Of a stretch of 64,000 nt of DNA, positions 9,884-18,937 are shown in pieces. Source of the DNA: Orlajensenia flava (GTDB lineage Bacteria > Actinomycetota > Actinomycetes > Actinomycetales > Microbacteriaceae). Under the pieces are notes generated by a model. It was not told the DNA's origin. It was given only the letters and a program-made list of their open reading frames with translations, and searched no databases. The DNA is taken from NCBI RefSeq assembly GCF_004801905.1, contig NZ_SSSN01000003.1, positions 124,001 through 188,000 of the forward strand, read 5' to 3'. Each line of letters starts with the position of its first letter. Positions within the stretch are counted from its first letter, which is position 1. Position numbers and translations under genes: made by a program.

Positions 9884-11245
9884 TCAGCCGAGCGGCCGGT
9901 TGCTCCGGACGACACCGCCCGGGTCGACTCGGTCTTTGACCGCCCGCAGTCGATCGATCGCGGCTGGCTCGAAGGCGTCGGCCAGAGTCGACCCGAGTCC
10001 CAGGAACGTCGGAATCATGCCTTCTCCGCGATGCGTCTTTGCGAAGTCGCGCAGCGGCTGCAGCGAAGACGCCGCACGATCGGCTGTCGACGGATCGAAG
10101 ACCGCGGCTCCGGCACTCGCGACACCGTGAGCACGCACTCCGCCCAGCAGCGCATCGGTCGGTTGGCCGATCCGCCCACCGAGAATCCGGACGCCCACCC
10201 GACCCAGCCCGAGTTCGACTCCACTCAGGAAGGCGGACACCAGATCACCAACCGTCTCCTCGTCGAGACTCGCGATGGAGCCGCCCCAGTCGAGGGTCGG
10301 CATGGGGTCGGTGGGCTCGTTGGCGACCGCGGCGAGCTGGCCGATGGTGAACTCGGTCAGGGTGTCCGCCACGGGCGTAGCCGCGGCCCGGAGAACCTCG
10401 ACGACCGGCGCAGCTGAGGCCTCGTCGCCGAGATGCACGAAGTTCACGGAGGCGAGAGTCTGTCCTCGCAGCGGCGGAGGCATCATGGGCAGGTCGGGGA
10501 ACCGCATGAGGCCGACCTCCGCACCGAGCCCGTCATCCAATGCGCTGGCCTCCGTCGCGGCGCGGAAGACCGCCGCGGCCGCGTCGATCGGAAACATCAG
10601 GCTGCCGCCGAAGAGCCGGTCAGCGGGGTGGAGGGTGAACTCGATGGCTGTGACGACTCCGAACAGGCCGCCTCCGCCGCGCAACGCCCACATCAGGTCG
10701 GCATCCGACTCATCCGTGACGCGGTGGAGCCGGCCGCCGGCGTCGATGAGTTCGACCGCTGTGAGCGATTCGGACGCGAGGCCGAACGCGCGCCCGAACA
10801 GCGACTGGCCGCCGCCGAGGGTGTAGGCCACGGCGTTCACCTCGGGGTTCGAGCCGGCGAGGGCGATGAGACCGGTTCCGTCGAGTCCGGTGAGCACTCG
10901 TCCCCAATTCACGCCGGCCCCGACCCGAGCGCGACGTCCGTCGACGTCGATCGACACCTCGTCGAACGCCCGGGGACGAATGAGGATGATGCCGTCGAGA
11001 TCATCCGCCGCTCCGTGCCCGTTCGGCTGGACGGTGACTCCGAGACCGGCGTCGGCGGCGGCCGCCAGGATGTGACGGATGTCGTCCACGTCGGCCGGGA
11101 AGGCCACAGCCGACGGATGCTGTTGCACGGCGAGGTTCCAGGGAGCGCGCGCCGAGTCGTATTCGGCATCGCCGGGGAGGATGAGCTCGCCGGTCATTCG
11201 CTGGCGCAGGTCGGTGAGCGTCGCGGGGTCGATGGTGATGGACAT
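9884..11245 (-). CDS. FAD-binding oxidoreductase (berberine-bridge/PCMH type)
   Basis: A 453-aa flavoprotein with an N-terminal FAD-binding PCMH domain (about 35-205) and a C-terminal substrate region ending in DRVDPGGVVRSNRPLG, typical of berberine-bridge-enzyme-like oxidases such as 6-hydroxynicotine oxidases. The histidine that in relatives carries covalently bound FAD (usual R-S-G-G-H) is present within a changed motif, PNGHGA, near residue 75. Substrate unknown. ATG with GGAG about 11 nt upstream; a possible minus-strand -10 (TAGCCT) is at 11298-11303. It sits alone on the minus strand between smc and ftsY, which are adjacent or close in many relatives. Confidence 0.82.
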   Translation of the reverse strand: MSITIDPATLTDLRQRMTGELILPGDAEYDSARAPWNLAVQQHPSAVAFPADVDDIRHILAAAADAGLGVTVQPNGHGAADDLDGIILIRPRAFDEVSIDVDGRRARVGAGVNWGRVLTGLDGTGLIALAGSNPEVNAVAYTLGGGQSLFGRAFGLASESLTAVELIDAGGRLHRVTDESDADLMWALRGGGGLFGVVTAIEFTLHPADRLFGGSLMFPIDAAAAVFRAATEASALDDGLGAEVGLMRFPDLPMMPPPLRGQTLASVNFVHLGDEASAAPVVEVLRAAATPVADTLTEFTIGQLAAVANEPTDPMPTLDWGGSIASLDEETVGDLVSAFLSGVELGLGRVGVRILGGRIGQPTDALLGGVRAHGVASAGAAVFDPSTADRAASSLQPLRDFAKTHRGEGMIPTFLGLGSTLADAFEPAAIDRLRAVKDRVDPGGVVRSNRPLG

Positions 11246-11400
11246 GCAGCTGCTCCGTTCTTCGGACGGGCGCCCTCGGGCGGGTGCCCCGCTGGTCAGG
11301 CTAGCGACCCCCTCCGACGTGGCGGAAGAGCTGCCTTTACGCCGTGCGCGTATGCGTGCGCATCCGTCCTCACGATCACCGGCGCGCCGGGCCGCCCTAG

Positions 11401-11406
11401 TACGCT
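11401..11406 (+). promoter_or_regulatory. -10 box (TACGCT) for leaderless ftsY
   Basis: TACGCT ends 7 nt before the ATG at 11414, and there is no ribosome-binding site. This also supports the short ftsY start over any upstream start in the same open frame. Confidence 0.6.
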
Positions 11407-11413
11407 GGCCGGT

Positions 11414-12289
11414 ATGGCAGAACGCAGTTCCTGGTCACTCGCCGGGGCCCTCCGCGGCATGTTCGCGAAGAAGACCATCGACGACGACACCTGGGACGAC
11501 CTCGAGGACGCCCTCATCTCGGCCGACTTCGGACCGGACCTCACCGACGCCATCGTCGCCGAGCTGCGCGCCAAGGTCGCTCGCTACAACACGACCGATC
11601 CCGCCGACCTGCAGCGGATGCTGCGCGAGGGCATCGAAGAACGCCTCGTGCGCTTCGACACCACCCTCAAGCTCAGCGAGCGGCCGGCGGTCGTACTGGT
11701 CGTCGGTGTCAACGGTGTGGGCAAGACCACCACGATCGGCAAGTTCGCGCGCTTCCTGCGCGGCTACGGGCGTACCGTCGTCGTGGGAGCGGCCGACACC
11801 TTCCGGGCGGCCGCCGTCGAACAGCTCGCGACCTGGGCGGAACGGGCAGGCGCCGAGATCGTCCGCCCGCAGCAGCAGGGCCAGGACCCGGCATCCGTCG
11901 CCTTCCAGACCATCGAGCGCGCCAAGGCGCAGGGCATCGAGATCGTCATCATCGACACGGCCGGGCGCCTGCAGACCAAGGGTGGCCTGATGGACGAGCT
12001 CACCAAGATCAGGCGCGTGATCGAGAAGCAGGCCACGATCGCCGAGGTGCTGCTCGTGCTCGACGCCACGACCGGCCAGAACGGCCTCGCTCAGGCCGAG
12101 GCCTTCGTGCAGCACGCCGGTGTGACCGGACTCGTTCTGACCAAGCTCGACGGATCGGCCAAGGGCGGCTTCGTGCTGAGCGTGCAGGAGCGCACCGGCA
12201 TCCCCATCAAGCTGGTGGGGCAGGGCGAGCAGATCGGCGACCTGACCGGCTTCACGCCGCACGTGTTCGCCCAGCAGCTCGTCGGATAG
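11414..12289 (+). CDS. ftsY: Signal recognition particle receptor FtsY
   Basis: SRP receptor GTPase that docks ribosome-SRP complexes at the membrane. The 291-aa protein has the N domain (about 10-90) and G domain with P-loop GVNGVGKTTT, the ADTFRAAA motif, DTAGRLQTKGGL and TKLDGSAKGG. The acidic A domain found in E. coli FtsY is absent; the NG domain begins almost at once (MAERSSWSLAGALRGMF), as in many Gram-positives. The frame is open further upstream only because it runs antisense to the oxidoreductase gene. Start supported by the leaderless -10 at 11401. Confidence 0.95.
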   Translation: MAERSSWSLAGALRGMFAKKTIDDDTWDDLEDALISADFGPDLTDAIVAELRAKVARYNTTDPADLQRMLREGIEERLVRFDTTLKLSERPAVVLVVGVNGVGKTTTIGKFARFLRGYGRTVVVGAADTFRAAAVEQLATWAERAGAEIVRPQQQGQDPASVAFQTIERAKAQGIEIVIIDTAGRLQTKGGLMDELTKIRRVIEKQATIAEVLLVLDATTGQNGLAQAEAFVQHAGVTGLVLTKLDGSAKGGFVLSVQERTGIPIKLVGQGEQIGDLTGFTPHVFAQQLVG

Positions 12290-12307
12290 TCGGACAGGAG
12301 ACAACGG

Positions 12308-12787
12308 ATGGCCACGGAGCACGACTACTTCGGAATCATCGGCGACTACTGGTCGGAGCGGGTGGACGCCGGCGACCAGGATGTCGAGGTCGTCCTCGAC
12401 GCCGACGAGGACGTCGAGGAGGCGTCCCTCGACGTCGCGGCCGCGATGATTGGCGAGCTCGAGCGCCTCGACGCCGACGTGCGGGAGTCGTTCGTCGGCG
12501 AACTCGCCTCTGGCGGGAGCGCGACATCCGAGTTCTTGGCGGGTCTCGTCGACCAGGTCGATGCCGAGACCGTCGACGAGGGCATCCGACGCGAGTCCGG
12601 CGACCGGCAGATGGACGTGCTGCGCTCGCTCGACCTGCTTCGCGTCGACCTCCGGCCCGACAACAACGGAGCCGAGGAGGCGTTCGCCGTCTTCGAGTAC
12701 GCCTTCGCGCCCGACGACTTCGACGGGCGCCTCGTAGCGACGCTCGACATCAACGGCGACGTGGTGGGCGTGGAGTACCAGGACTGA
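12308..12787 (+). CDS. DUF2004-like acidic protein
   Basis: A 159-aa very acidic soluble protein (many Asp/Glu, DADEDVEEASLD near residue 30) ending with a beta-rich segment, RLVATLDINGDVVGVEYQD. It resembles DUF2004 family proteins found in Actinobacteria; no function is established. It has AGGAG upstream of the ATG, lies 18 nt after ftsY and 33 nt before ffh, and so may share transcripts with the SRP genes. No catalytic motif is visible. Confidence 0.65.
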   Translation: MATEHDYFGIIGDYWSERVDAGDQDVEVVLDADEDVEEASLDVAAAMIGELERLDADVRESFVGELASGGSATSEFLAGLVDQVDAETVDEGIRRESGDRQMDVLRSLDLLRVDLRPDNNGAEEAFAVFEYAFAPDDFDGRLVATLDINGDVVGVEYQD

Positions 12788-12805
12788 GACGCGTCGCGCT
12801 GCCGG

Positions 12806-12811
12806 TAAACT
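12806..12811 (+). promoter_or_regulatory. -10 box (TAAACT) upstream of ffh
   Basis: TAAACT lies 9 nt before the ffh ATG, giving at most a 2-3 nt leader. There is no ribosome-binding site between them. Confidence 0.5.
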
Positions 12812-12820
12812 GAGCGCACC

Positions 12821-14395
12821 ATGGCAACTTTCGGCACCCTCTCCGACCGTCTCTCCGACACCTTCAGAAACCTCCGCACGAAGGGCCGGCTCTCCGCGTC
12901 CGACGTCGACGGGACCGTCCGCGAGATCCGCCGCGCCCTGCTCGACGCCGACGTCGCGCTCGACGTCGTCAAGGAGTTCACCGGCAAGGTGCGCGAGCGC
13001 GCACTCGGCGACGAGGTCAATAAGGCCCTGAACCCCGCCCAGCAGGTCGTCCAGATCGTCAACGAGGAACTCGTCGAGATCCTCGGCGGGCAGCAGCGTC
13101 GCCTCGAGTTCGCGAAGAAGCCGCCGACCGTCATCATGCTCGCCGGCCTTCAGGGGGCCGGAAAGACCACGCTCGCGGGCAAGCTTGCGAAGTGGCTCAA
13201 GAAGGACGGCCACACCCCGATGCTGGTCGCCGCCGACCTCCAACGACCCAACGCCGTCACGCAGTTGCAGGTCGTGGGTCAGCAGGCGGGCGTCGAGGTA
13301 TACGCGCCCGAGCCGGGCAACGGCGTCGGCAACCCCGTGAAGGTCGCCAAGGACGCGATCAAGGAGGCCGAGCGCCGCCAGTTCGACACGGTCATCGTCG
13401 ACACGGCCGGCCGACTCGGCGTCGACGCCGAGCTCATGAAGCAGGCGGGCGACATCCGCAAGGCCGTCGATCCCGACGAGGTGCTCTTCGTCATCGACGC
13501 CATGATCGGTCAGGACGCCGTCGCCACTGCCAAGGCGTTCCAGGCCGGGGTGGACTTCACGGGCGTCGTGCTCTCCAAGCTCGACGGCGACGCGCGAGGC
13601 GGTGCTGCACTCTCGGTCGCATCCGTCACGGGACGACCGATCATCTTCGCGTCGACGGGGGAGGGACTCGACGACTTCGAGCCGTTCCACCCCGACCGCA
13701 TGGCCAGCCGCATCCTCGACCTCGGTGACATCCTCACCCTCATCGAGCAGGCACAGGAGGCCTTCGACGAGGACGAGGCCCGCAAGGTCGCCGAGAAGTT
13801 CGCCACCGACACGTTCACGCTGGACGACTTCCTTGGGCAGATGCAGCAACTGCGCAACATGGGCTCCATCAAGAAGATGATGGGCATGCTCCCCGGTGCC
13901 GGCGGGATGAAGCAGCAGCTCGAGAACTTCGACGAGCGCGAGATCGTGCGCACCGAGGCCATCATCCAGTCGATGACCAAGGCCGAGCGGGTCAACCCGA
14001 AGCTCCTCAACGGGTCGCGGCGTCTGCGCATCGCGCGCGGGTCTGGCATGACGGTGACGGATGTCAACCAGCTCGTGACGCGGTTCGAGCAGGCCGCGAA
14101 GATGATGAAGACCGTTGCGAAGGGCGGCATGCCCAACGTTCCCGGTATGGGCCCGATCCCCGGAGCCGGATTCAGCGGTGGTCGGGGCAAGCAGCAGGCC
14201 AAGAAGAAGGGCTCCAAGTCGGGCAACCCGGCCAAGCGGGCGGCCGAGAACGCCGCCATCGCCTCCGGTGCGAAGTCGACGACCGACGCGGCCGCTTCCG
14301 GCGGGTCCGGGTTCGGCATCGGTGGGGCCAAGGGCTCAGCTCCTGCCGCGCCGAGTGCCGAGGAGATGGCTGCCCTGCAGAGGTTCATGCGCTGA
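12821..14395 (+). CDS. ffh: Signal recognition particle protein Ffh (SRP54)
   Basis: GTPase subunit of the SRP that binds signal sequences and 4.5S RNA. The 524-aa protein has an N domain, a G domain with P-loop GLQGAGKTTLAGKLA (about 109-123), DLQRPNAVTQLQ, DTAGRLGVD and SKLDGDARGG, and a methionine-rich M domain (about 330-440, including MGSIKKMMGMLPG and the RNA-binding SRRLRIARGSG). The last about 80 residues are Lys/Gly/Ala-rich low complexity, common in Actinobacteria. With ftsY just upstream, both SRP-pathway GTPases are encoded together. Confidence 0.96.
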   Translation: MATFGTLSDRLSDTFRNLRTKGRLSASDVDGTVREIRRALLDADVALDVVKEFTGKVRERALGDEVNKALNPAQQVVQIVNEELVEILGGQQRRLEFAKKPPTVIMLAGLQGAGKTTLAGKLAKWLKKDGHTPMLVAADLQRPNAVTQLQVVGQQAGVEVYAPEPGNGVGNPVKVAKDAIKEAERRQFDTVIVDTAGRLGVDAELMKQAGDIRKAVDPDEVLFVIDAMIGQDAVATAKAFQAGVDFTGVVLSKLDGDARGGAALSVASVTGRPIIFASTGEGLDDFEPFHPDRMASRILDLGDILTLIEQAQEAFDEDEARKVAEKFATDTFTLDDFLGQMQQLRNMGSIKKMMGMLPGAGGMKQQLENFDEREIVRTEAIIQSMTKAERVNPKLLNGSRRLRIARGSGMTVTDVNQLVTRFEQAAKMMKTVAKGGMPNVPGMGPIPGAGFSGGRGKQQAKKKGSKSGNPAKRAAENAAIASGAKSTTDAAASGGSGFGIGGAKGSAPAAPSAEEMAALQRFMR

Positions 14396-14412
14396 CGCCT
14401 CTCGGTGCCCCA

Positions 14413-14418
14413 TAGGCT
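14413..14418 (+). promoter_or_regulatory. -10 box (TAGGCT) for a leaderless transcript
   Basis: TAGGCT ends 6 nt before the ATG at 14425, so the oxidoreductase gene probably has its own leaderless promoter, separate from ffh. Confidence 0.6.
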
Positions 14419-14424
14419 GATCGG

Positions 14425-15222
14425 ATGAGCACACGCATCGACGCCCGAGCCCGCACCGTCCGCATCGGCGTGCAGGTGCAGCCGCAGCACGCGCACTATG
14501 CCAAGATCCGTGACACCGTCTCGGAGCTCGAGGACCTCGGCGTCGACATCCTGTTCAACTGGGACCACTTCTACCCGTTGTCCGGTCCGGCCGACGGAGA
14601 GCACTACGAATCGTGGACGATGCTTGCCGCCTGGGCGGAGCAGACCAGCCGCGTGGAGATCGGCGCACTGGTGAACTGCAACAGTTACCGCAATGCCGAC
14701 CTGCAGGCCGACATGGCCCGCACCATCGACAACATCAGCGACGGCCGGTTCATCTTCGGCACGGGCGCTGGGTGGTTCGAGCGGGACTACGACGAGTACG
14801 GCTACGAGTTCGGGACCGTCGGCTCTCGCATCGCGGCGCTCTCCGACGCCCTGCCTCGAATCGAGGACCGATGGACGAAGCTCAATCCGGCGCCCGTCCG
14901 CGACATCCCCGTGCTCATCGGCGGCGGAGGCGAGAAGAAGACCCTGAGAATCGTCGCGCGCCACGCGGACATCTGGCACAGCTTCTCCGACCCCGCCACG
15001 CTCGAGCGCAAGCTCGGAATCCTCGACGAGCACTGCGCCGTCGTCGGTCGCGACCCGCACGAGATCGAGGTCTCGGTTGAGCTGCGGCGCCAGAGTGAAG
15101 CGGATGTCGCCGAGCTGCACGCGCTCGGCGCCCGCCTCTTCACCTACGGCGTCAGCGGCCCCGACTACGATCTCGAACCGGTGCGACGCTGGCTCGCGTG
15201 GCGTGACGCAACCAACGCCTGA
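14425..15222 (+). CDS. LLM-class F420-dependent oxidoreductase
   Basis: A 265-aa luciferase-like monooxygenase-fold protein of the class that uses coenzyme F420. Typical features are VDILFNWDHFYPLSG near residue 45, SRVEIGALV, and the GRFIFGTGAGWFERDYDEYG signature near residues 108-127, where LLM proteins place the cofactor. The substrate is unknown. It sits between ffh and a beta-glucosidase gene with a leaderless promoter of its own. If the assignment holds, the organism should make F420, but no F420 biosynthesis gene is in the window. Confidence 0.85.
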   Translation: MSTRIDARARTVRIGVQVQPQHAHYAKIRDTVSELEDLGVDILFNWDHFYPLSGPADGEHYESWTMLAAWAEQTSRVEIGALVNCNSYRNADLQADMARTIDNISDGRFIFGTGAGWFERDYDEYGYEFGTVGSRIAALSDALPRIEDRWTKLNPAPVRDIPVLIGGGGEKKTLRIVARHADIWHSFSDPATLERKLGILDEHCAVVGRDPHEIEVSVELRRQSEADVAELHALGARLFTYGVSGPDYDLEPVRRWLAWRDATNA

Positions 15223-15261
15223 GCAGATCCCGTACGCGAGCAGACCCCGCAGGAGAACGAT

Positions 15262-16716
15262 ATGACCACCGGAGACCCCGACTACCGCGACTCAGCCCTC
15301 GAGTTCCCCACCGACTTCGTGTTCGGGTCGGCGACGGCCGCCTACCAGATCGAGGGCGCCGTCGCCGAGGATGGCCGCGGGCCGTCGATCTGGGACACCT
15401 TCAGTCACACGCCGGGAGCGGTCTTGAACGGCGACACGGGCGACGTGGCGGACGACCACTACCACCGGCTCGACGCCGACCTCGACCTGATGAAGGAGCT
15501 CGGCCTCGAGGCCTACCGGTTCTCCATAGCCTGGCCGCGCATCCAGCCGACCGGGCGGGGTCCGGCCAACGAGGCCGGTCTCGCCTTCTACGACCGCCTC
15601 GTCGACGGTCTCATCGCGCGCGGCATCCGTCCCATCGCCACGCTCTATCACTGGGACCTGCCGCAGGCGCTCGAGGATGCCGGCGGCTGGACAGAACGTT
15701 CCACGGCCGAGGCGTTCGCGGACTATGCGCGCATCATGGGCGAGCGACTGGGCGACCGGGTCGAGGTCTGGACGACGTTGAACGAGCCGTGGTGCTCGGC
15801 CTACCTCGGCTACGGTGTCGGGATCCACGCGCCGGGTCGTACCGACGATGCGGCAGCGCTGGCGGCAGTCCACCACCTCAACCTCGCCCACGGCCTCGCC
15901 CTGCAGGCGCTCGAGGAGGTGGTGAGCAACGACCCCGGCTTCTCCATCACCCTCAATCTGCACGTCCCGCGTCCGGACGGCGACACGGGTGCCGAGGCCG
16001 TCCGTCTGATCGACGGCATCGCCAACCGCGTGTTCCTCGACCCCCTGTTGAACGGGCATTATCCGGCCGACGTGCTCGCCGACACGGCGTCCGTCACCGA
16101 TTGGTCGTTCGTACGGGATGGCGACCTCGAGGCGATTTCCGCCGTGCCGATCACGCTGCTCGGCGTGAACTACTACTCATCGAGTCGGGTGCGATTGTTC
16201 GACGAATCCGACGAGGTATCGGAGGATCGCGAGAAGGCGCTGTCGGGACCGTCGCCCTGGCCGGGAGTGGGCCGCCAGGTCGAGTTCCTCGCCGAGGACG
16301 GACCCCTGACCGAGATGGGGTGGAACATCGACCCGAGCGGGCTGGAGGACCTGCTCGTCGGTCTGCACGACGAATTCCCCGCCCTGCCTCTCATGGTCAC
16401 GGAGAACGGCGCGGCATTCGCCGATGAGGTCTCCGACGACGGCGCGGTGCACGACGTCGATCGCACGGACTTCCTGCGGAGGCACTTCACGGCCGCACAC
16501 CGGGCCATGCAGCGCGGTGCCGATCTGCGCGGCTACCAGGTCTGGTCGCTGCTGGACAACTTCGAGTGGAGCCTCGGCTACTCCAAGCGGTTCGGCATCG
16601 TCCGCGTCGACTACGACACGCTCGAGCGGCTGCCGAAGGACTCCGCGCGCTGGTACACCGAGCTCATCCGCTCGCGCCAACTGCCCGACGTGCCCTCGGC
16701 ACCGCCGGTCGAGTAG
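15262..16716 (+). CDS. GH1 family beta-glucosidase
   Basis: A 484-aa retaining glycosidase of family GH1. The acid/base glutamate is Glu175 in TLNEPWC and the nucleophile is Glu381 in VTENGAAF. The N-terminal [15 protein letters not shown] and C-terminal [23 protein letters not shown], which form the sugar-binding site, are intact. No signal peptide, so the enzyme is probably cytoplasmic and acts on imported beta-glucosides or cellobiose. AGGAGAACGAT precedes the ATG. No sugar transporter or LacI regulator is adjacent, which is unusual for this family. Confidence 0.94.
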   Translation: MTTGDPDYRDSALEFPTDFVFGSATAAYQIEGAVAEDGRGPSIWDTFSHTPGAVLNGDTGDVADDHYHRLDADLDLMKELGLEAYRFSIAWPRIQPTGRGPANEAGLAFYDRLVDGLIARGIRPIATLYHWDLPQALEDAGGWTERSTAEAFADYARIMGERLGDRVEVWTTLNEPWCSAYLGYGVGIHAPGRTDDAAALAAVHHLNLAHGLALQALEEVVSNDPGFSITLNLHVPRPDGDTGAEAVRLIDGIANRVFLDPLLNGHYPADVLADTASVTDWSFVRDGDLEAISAVPITLLGVNYYSSSRVRLFDESDEVSEDREKALSGPSPWPGVGRQVEFLAEDGPLTEMGWNIDPSGLEDLLVGLHDEFPALPLMVTENGAAFADEVSDDGAVHDVDRTDFLRRHFTAAHRAMQRGADLRGYQVWSLLDNFEWSLGYSKRFGIVRVDYDTLERLPKDSARWYTELIRSRQLPDVPSAPPVE

Positions 16717-16734
16717 CGCAGCGACCAACAGGGC

Positions 16735-17883
16735 TCACGGACGGAGGGGGCGCCCCTCGTGCATCTCGCGGACGAGGTGTGCGACCACCTGCGTGAGGTC
16801 GCCGTCCGCCGCGGCGGCCACCGCGAGCTGACGCTGGTAGCTGCCGCCGATATCGAGGATCTCCAGCACCTGGGCGAGTTCGGTCGCGCAGCCGAGGCGC
16901 TCGGCGACGGGCTGGAGCATCTCGACCAGTTCACGGAGGTCGTCGGTCACGAGCGCCTCCCGCCCGCTCGAATCGAGGATGACCTCGGCGTCGAGGCCGT
17001 AGCGGGCGGCCCGCCACTTGTTCTCCCGCACATACCAGGGTTGAAGCCAGGGCAGCGTCTCGCCGTCATCCATGCGCTCGCTCATCCAATCGACGAGGCA
17101 CTGGATCAGCGCGGCAAGTGCTCCCAGCTCCAGCCCCGTCGACACCCCGTCGCAGGAGCGGACCTCGAGGGTGCCCCAGTGCGGTGATGGCCGCACGTCG
17201 CTGCGCACCTCGGTGTAATCGGTGATGACACCCGTGCGCGTCATGTCCTCGACGTACGCCTCGTATGCCGCCCAGTCCTCGTACTGCCAGGGCAGGCCGG
17301 CAGTGGGCAGCTGTTGGAACACCAGGGCCCGATTCGAGGCGTAGCCCGTGTCCACCCCCGCCCAGAACGGGCTGGATGCCGAGAGCGCCTGCAGGTGCGG
17401 CAGGTAGCCGAGCAGGGCATTGTGGATCGGGATGGCCTTGGCCTGCTCCTCGATGCCGACGTGCACGTGCACGCCCCAGATCATCATGTTGCGCCCCCAC
17501 CACTGGGTGCGTTCGATGAGCCGGTGGTAGCGCTCCTTGTCGGTGATCTTCTGGTCGTACCACTGGCTGAACGGATGCGATCCGCTGCACATGACATCCG
17601 CCCCCAGCGGAGCCGCCGCATCACGCACCTCCTCGACGATGCCGAGCAGCTCGCCGACGGCGCCGCCCACCCGGTCGTGAACGCCGGAGACGATCTCCAC
17701 GGTGTTCAGCATCAACTCATGGGTGGCGTGCGGGTGCTCTTCACCGTCCTCGTCGGCCATGGCCCGCAGCACGTCATCGGCGATGGGGGAGAGCTCGCCG
17801 GTCGTCCGGTCGACGAGTTCGAGCTCCCATTCGATGCCGACGCTCGACCTGTCCGACCTTGCGAAGCTGATGTGCACGCTCAC
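16735..17883 (-). CDS. Glutamate-cysteine ligase-like protein, YbdK family (GCS2)
   Basis: A 382-aa carboxylate-amine ligase of the GCS2/YbdK family, beginning SVGIEWELELVDRTTGEL. Other hallmarks are THELMLNTVEIVSGVH and WGVHVHVGIE. YbdK has weak gamma-glutamylcysteine ligase activity; the true substrate in Actinobacteria is unclear, and mycothiol rather than glutathione is the usual thiol there. The GTG start is preceded by GGAAGG. The gene converges on the beta-glucosidase (18 nt gap) and diverges from the EamA gene. Confidence 0.87.
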   Translation of the reverse strand: MSVHISFARSDRSSVGIEWELELVDRTTGELSPIADDVLRAMADEDGEEHPHATHELMLNTVEIVSGVHDRVGGAVGELLGIVEEVRDAAAPLGADVMCSGSHPFSQWYDQKITDKERYHRLIERTQWWGRNMMIWGVHVHVGIEEQAKAIPIHNALLGYLPHLQALSASSPFWAGVDTGYASNRALVFQQLPTAGLPWQYEDWAAYEAYVEDMTRTGVITDYTEVRSDVRPSPHWGTLEVRSCDGVSTGLELGALAALIQCLVDWMSERMDDGETLPWLQPWYVRENKWRAARYGLDAEVILDSSGREALVTDDLRELVEMLQPVAERLGCATELAQVLEILDIGGSYQRQLAVAAAADGDLTQVVAHLVREMHEGRPLRP

Positions 17884-18016
17884 CGCCTTCCGTCAGTGCC
17901 ATCATCGTGGTTCGAACCCGGCAGACGCTAGTTCGCCGCGCGGAGGTGAGCGATCGGGCGGCGAAGACGGGCCTCCGGCGGTCGACGGTTCGGCCGCCAG
18001 CGAACCGATGGCGTCC

Positions 18017-18022
18017 TACGCT
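18017..18022 (+). promoter_or_regulatory. -10 box (TACGCT) for the leaderless EamA transporter gene
   Basis: TACGCT ends 6 nt before the ATG at 18029, which selects this start over the longer open frame upstream. Confidence 0.55.
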
Positions 18023-18028
18023 CGGAGC

Positions 18029-18937
18029 ATGACCAGGACTGATCTGCCGGCTGTCGCGCATCCTCCCGCCCGGACGGCGAGCACGATCGCGGCGATCGGC
18101 GTCACGGTGCTCGCGTGGGCCTCCGCGTTCGTGGTGATCCGCGCAGTGGCGCAGGATTTCAGCCCCGGGGCGCTCACACTCGGGCGGCTCCTCGTCGGCA
18201 CGATCGCGCTGGGCGCTGCGGTCGCGATCAGTCGACGGTGGGTGAGGCCGACGCCCCGGGAGTGGAGCCTGCTGGTGTTCTGCGGGCTGGCGTGGTTCGG
18301 GTTGTACAACCTGACCCTGAATGCGGCCGAGCACGACCTCGACGCGGGGACGACGGCGATGCTGGTGAACATCGGTCCCATCCTCATCGCGATCCTGGCC
18401 GGGACGATCCTGCGCGAAGGCGTGCCGCCGTGGCTCATCGGAGGCGCTGTGGTCTCGCTCGTGGGCGTCGTCCTCATCGCCGTCGGCAGCGCCGGCGTCG
18501 CCATCTCGAGCGGCTGGGGAGTGGTGCTCTGCCTCATCGCCGCGGCGAGCTATGCGGTCGGCGTGATCCTGCAGAAGGTGGTCCTGCGGCGCCTCGGGGG
18601 ATTGCAGGTGACGTGGATCGCCTGCACCGTGGGCATGGTCGCCTGCCTGCCCTTCTCCGGCGAGCTCGTCGCGGCCGTTACCGAGGCGCCGTCGTGGTCG
18701 GTCGTGGGAATGGCCTATCTCGGTCTCGTTCCCACCGCCTTGGCGTTCAGCACCTGGGCGTACGCCCTCCGCCGCATGCCGGCCGGTCGGCTGGGAGTGA
18801 GCACCTACCTGGTCCCGCCCATCGCCATCGTGCTGGGGTTGCTCCTGCTCGGCGAGGTGCCCGCGCCGTTGCAGGTCGTCGGCGGCGTCACCTGCCTCGT
18901 GGGCGTCGCCATCTCGCGGATCGGCGCGCACCGATGA
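18029..18937 (+). CDS. EamA/DMT-family exporter
   Basis: A 302-aa membrane protein with ten hydrophobic segments in two repeated halves, typical of the drug/metabolite transporter EamA family. The first repeat begins around TIAAIGVTVLAWASAFVVIR and the second around WGVVLCLIAAASYAVGVILQ; the protein ends in LLLGEVPAPLQVVGG, the usual EamA repeat end. Such proteins export amino acids or other small metabolites; the cargo cannot be predicted. It overlaps the downstream HTH regulator by 4 bp (ATGA), so the two are translationally coupled and the regulator probably controls the exporter. Confidence 0.9.
   Translation: MTRTDLPAVAHPPARTASTIAAIGVTVLAWASAFVVIRAVAQDFSPGALTLGRLLVGTIALGAAVAISRRWVRPTPREWSLLVFCGLAWFGLYNLTLNAAEHDLDAGTTAMLVNIGPILIAILAGTILREGVPPWLIGGAVVSLVGVVLIAVGSAGVAISSGWGVVLCLIAAASYAVGVILQKVVLRRLGGLQVTWIACTVGMVACLPFSGELVAAVTEAPSWSVVGMAYLGLVPTALAFSTWAYALRRMPAGRLGVSTYLVPPIAIVLGLLLLGEVPAPLQVVGGVTCLVGVAISRIGAHR

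Noticed and set aside
6142-9915. A 1257-codon open frame antisense to smc
   Set aside because: Long stop-free antisense frames are expected from GC-rich third positions. The translation is compositionally odd, matches no family, and smc on the other strand is fully supported by motifs.
10433-11413. A 327-codon N-terminal extension of ftsY
   Set aside because: The extra sequence is antisense to the flavin oxidase and lacks an FtsY A-domain character; a -10 box sits 7 nt before the internal ATG.
11435-13849. An 804-codon minus-strand frame across ftsY and ffh
   Set aside because: It lies entirely antisense to three well-supported genes and has no recognisable domain.
17909-17918. GGTTCGAACC resembling a tRNA T-loop
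   Set aside because: Flanking bases do not form a T-stem, acceptor or anticodon arm. As a 10-bp palindrome it is also within chance expectation, so neither a tRNA nor an operator is claimed.
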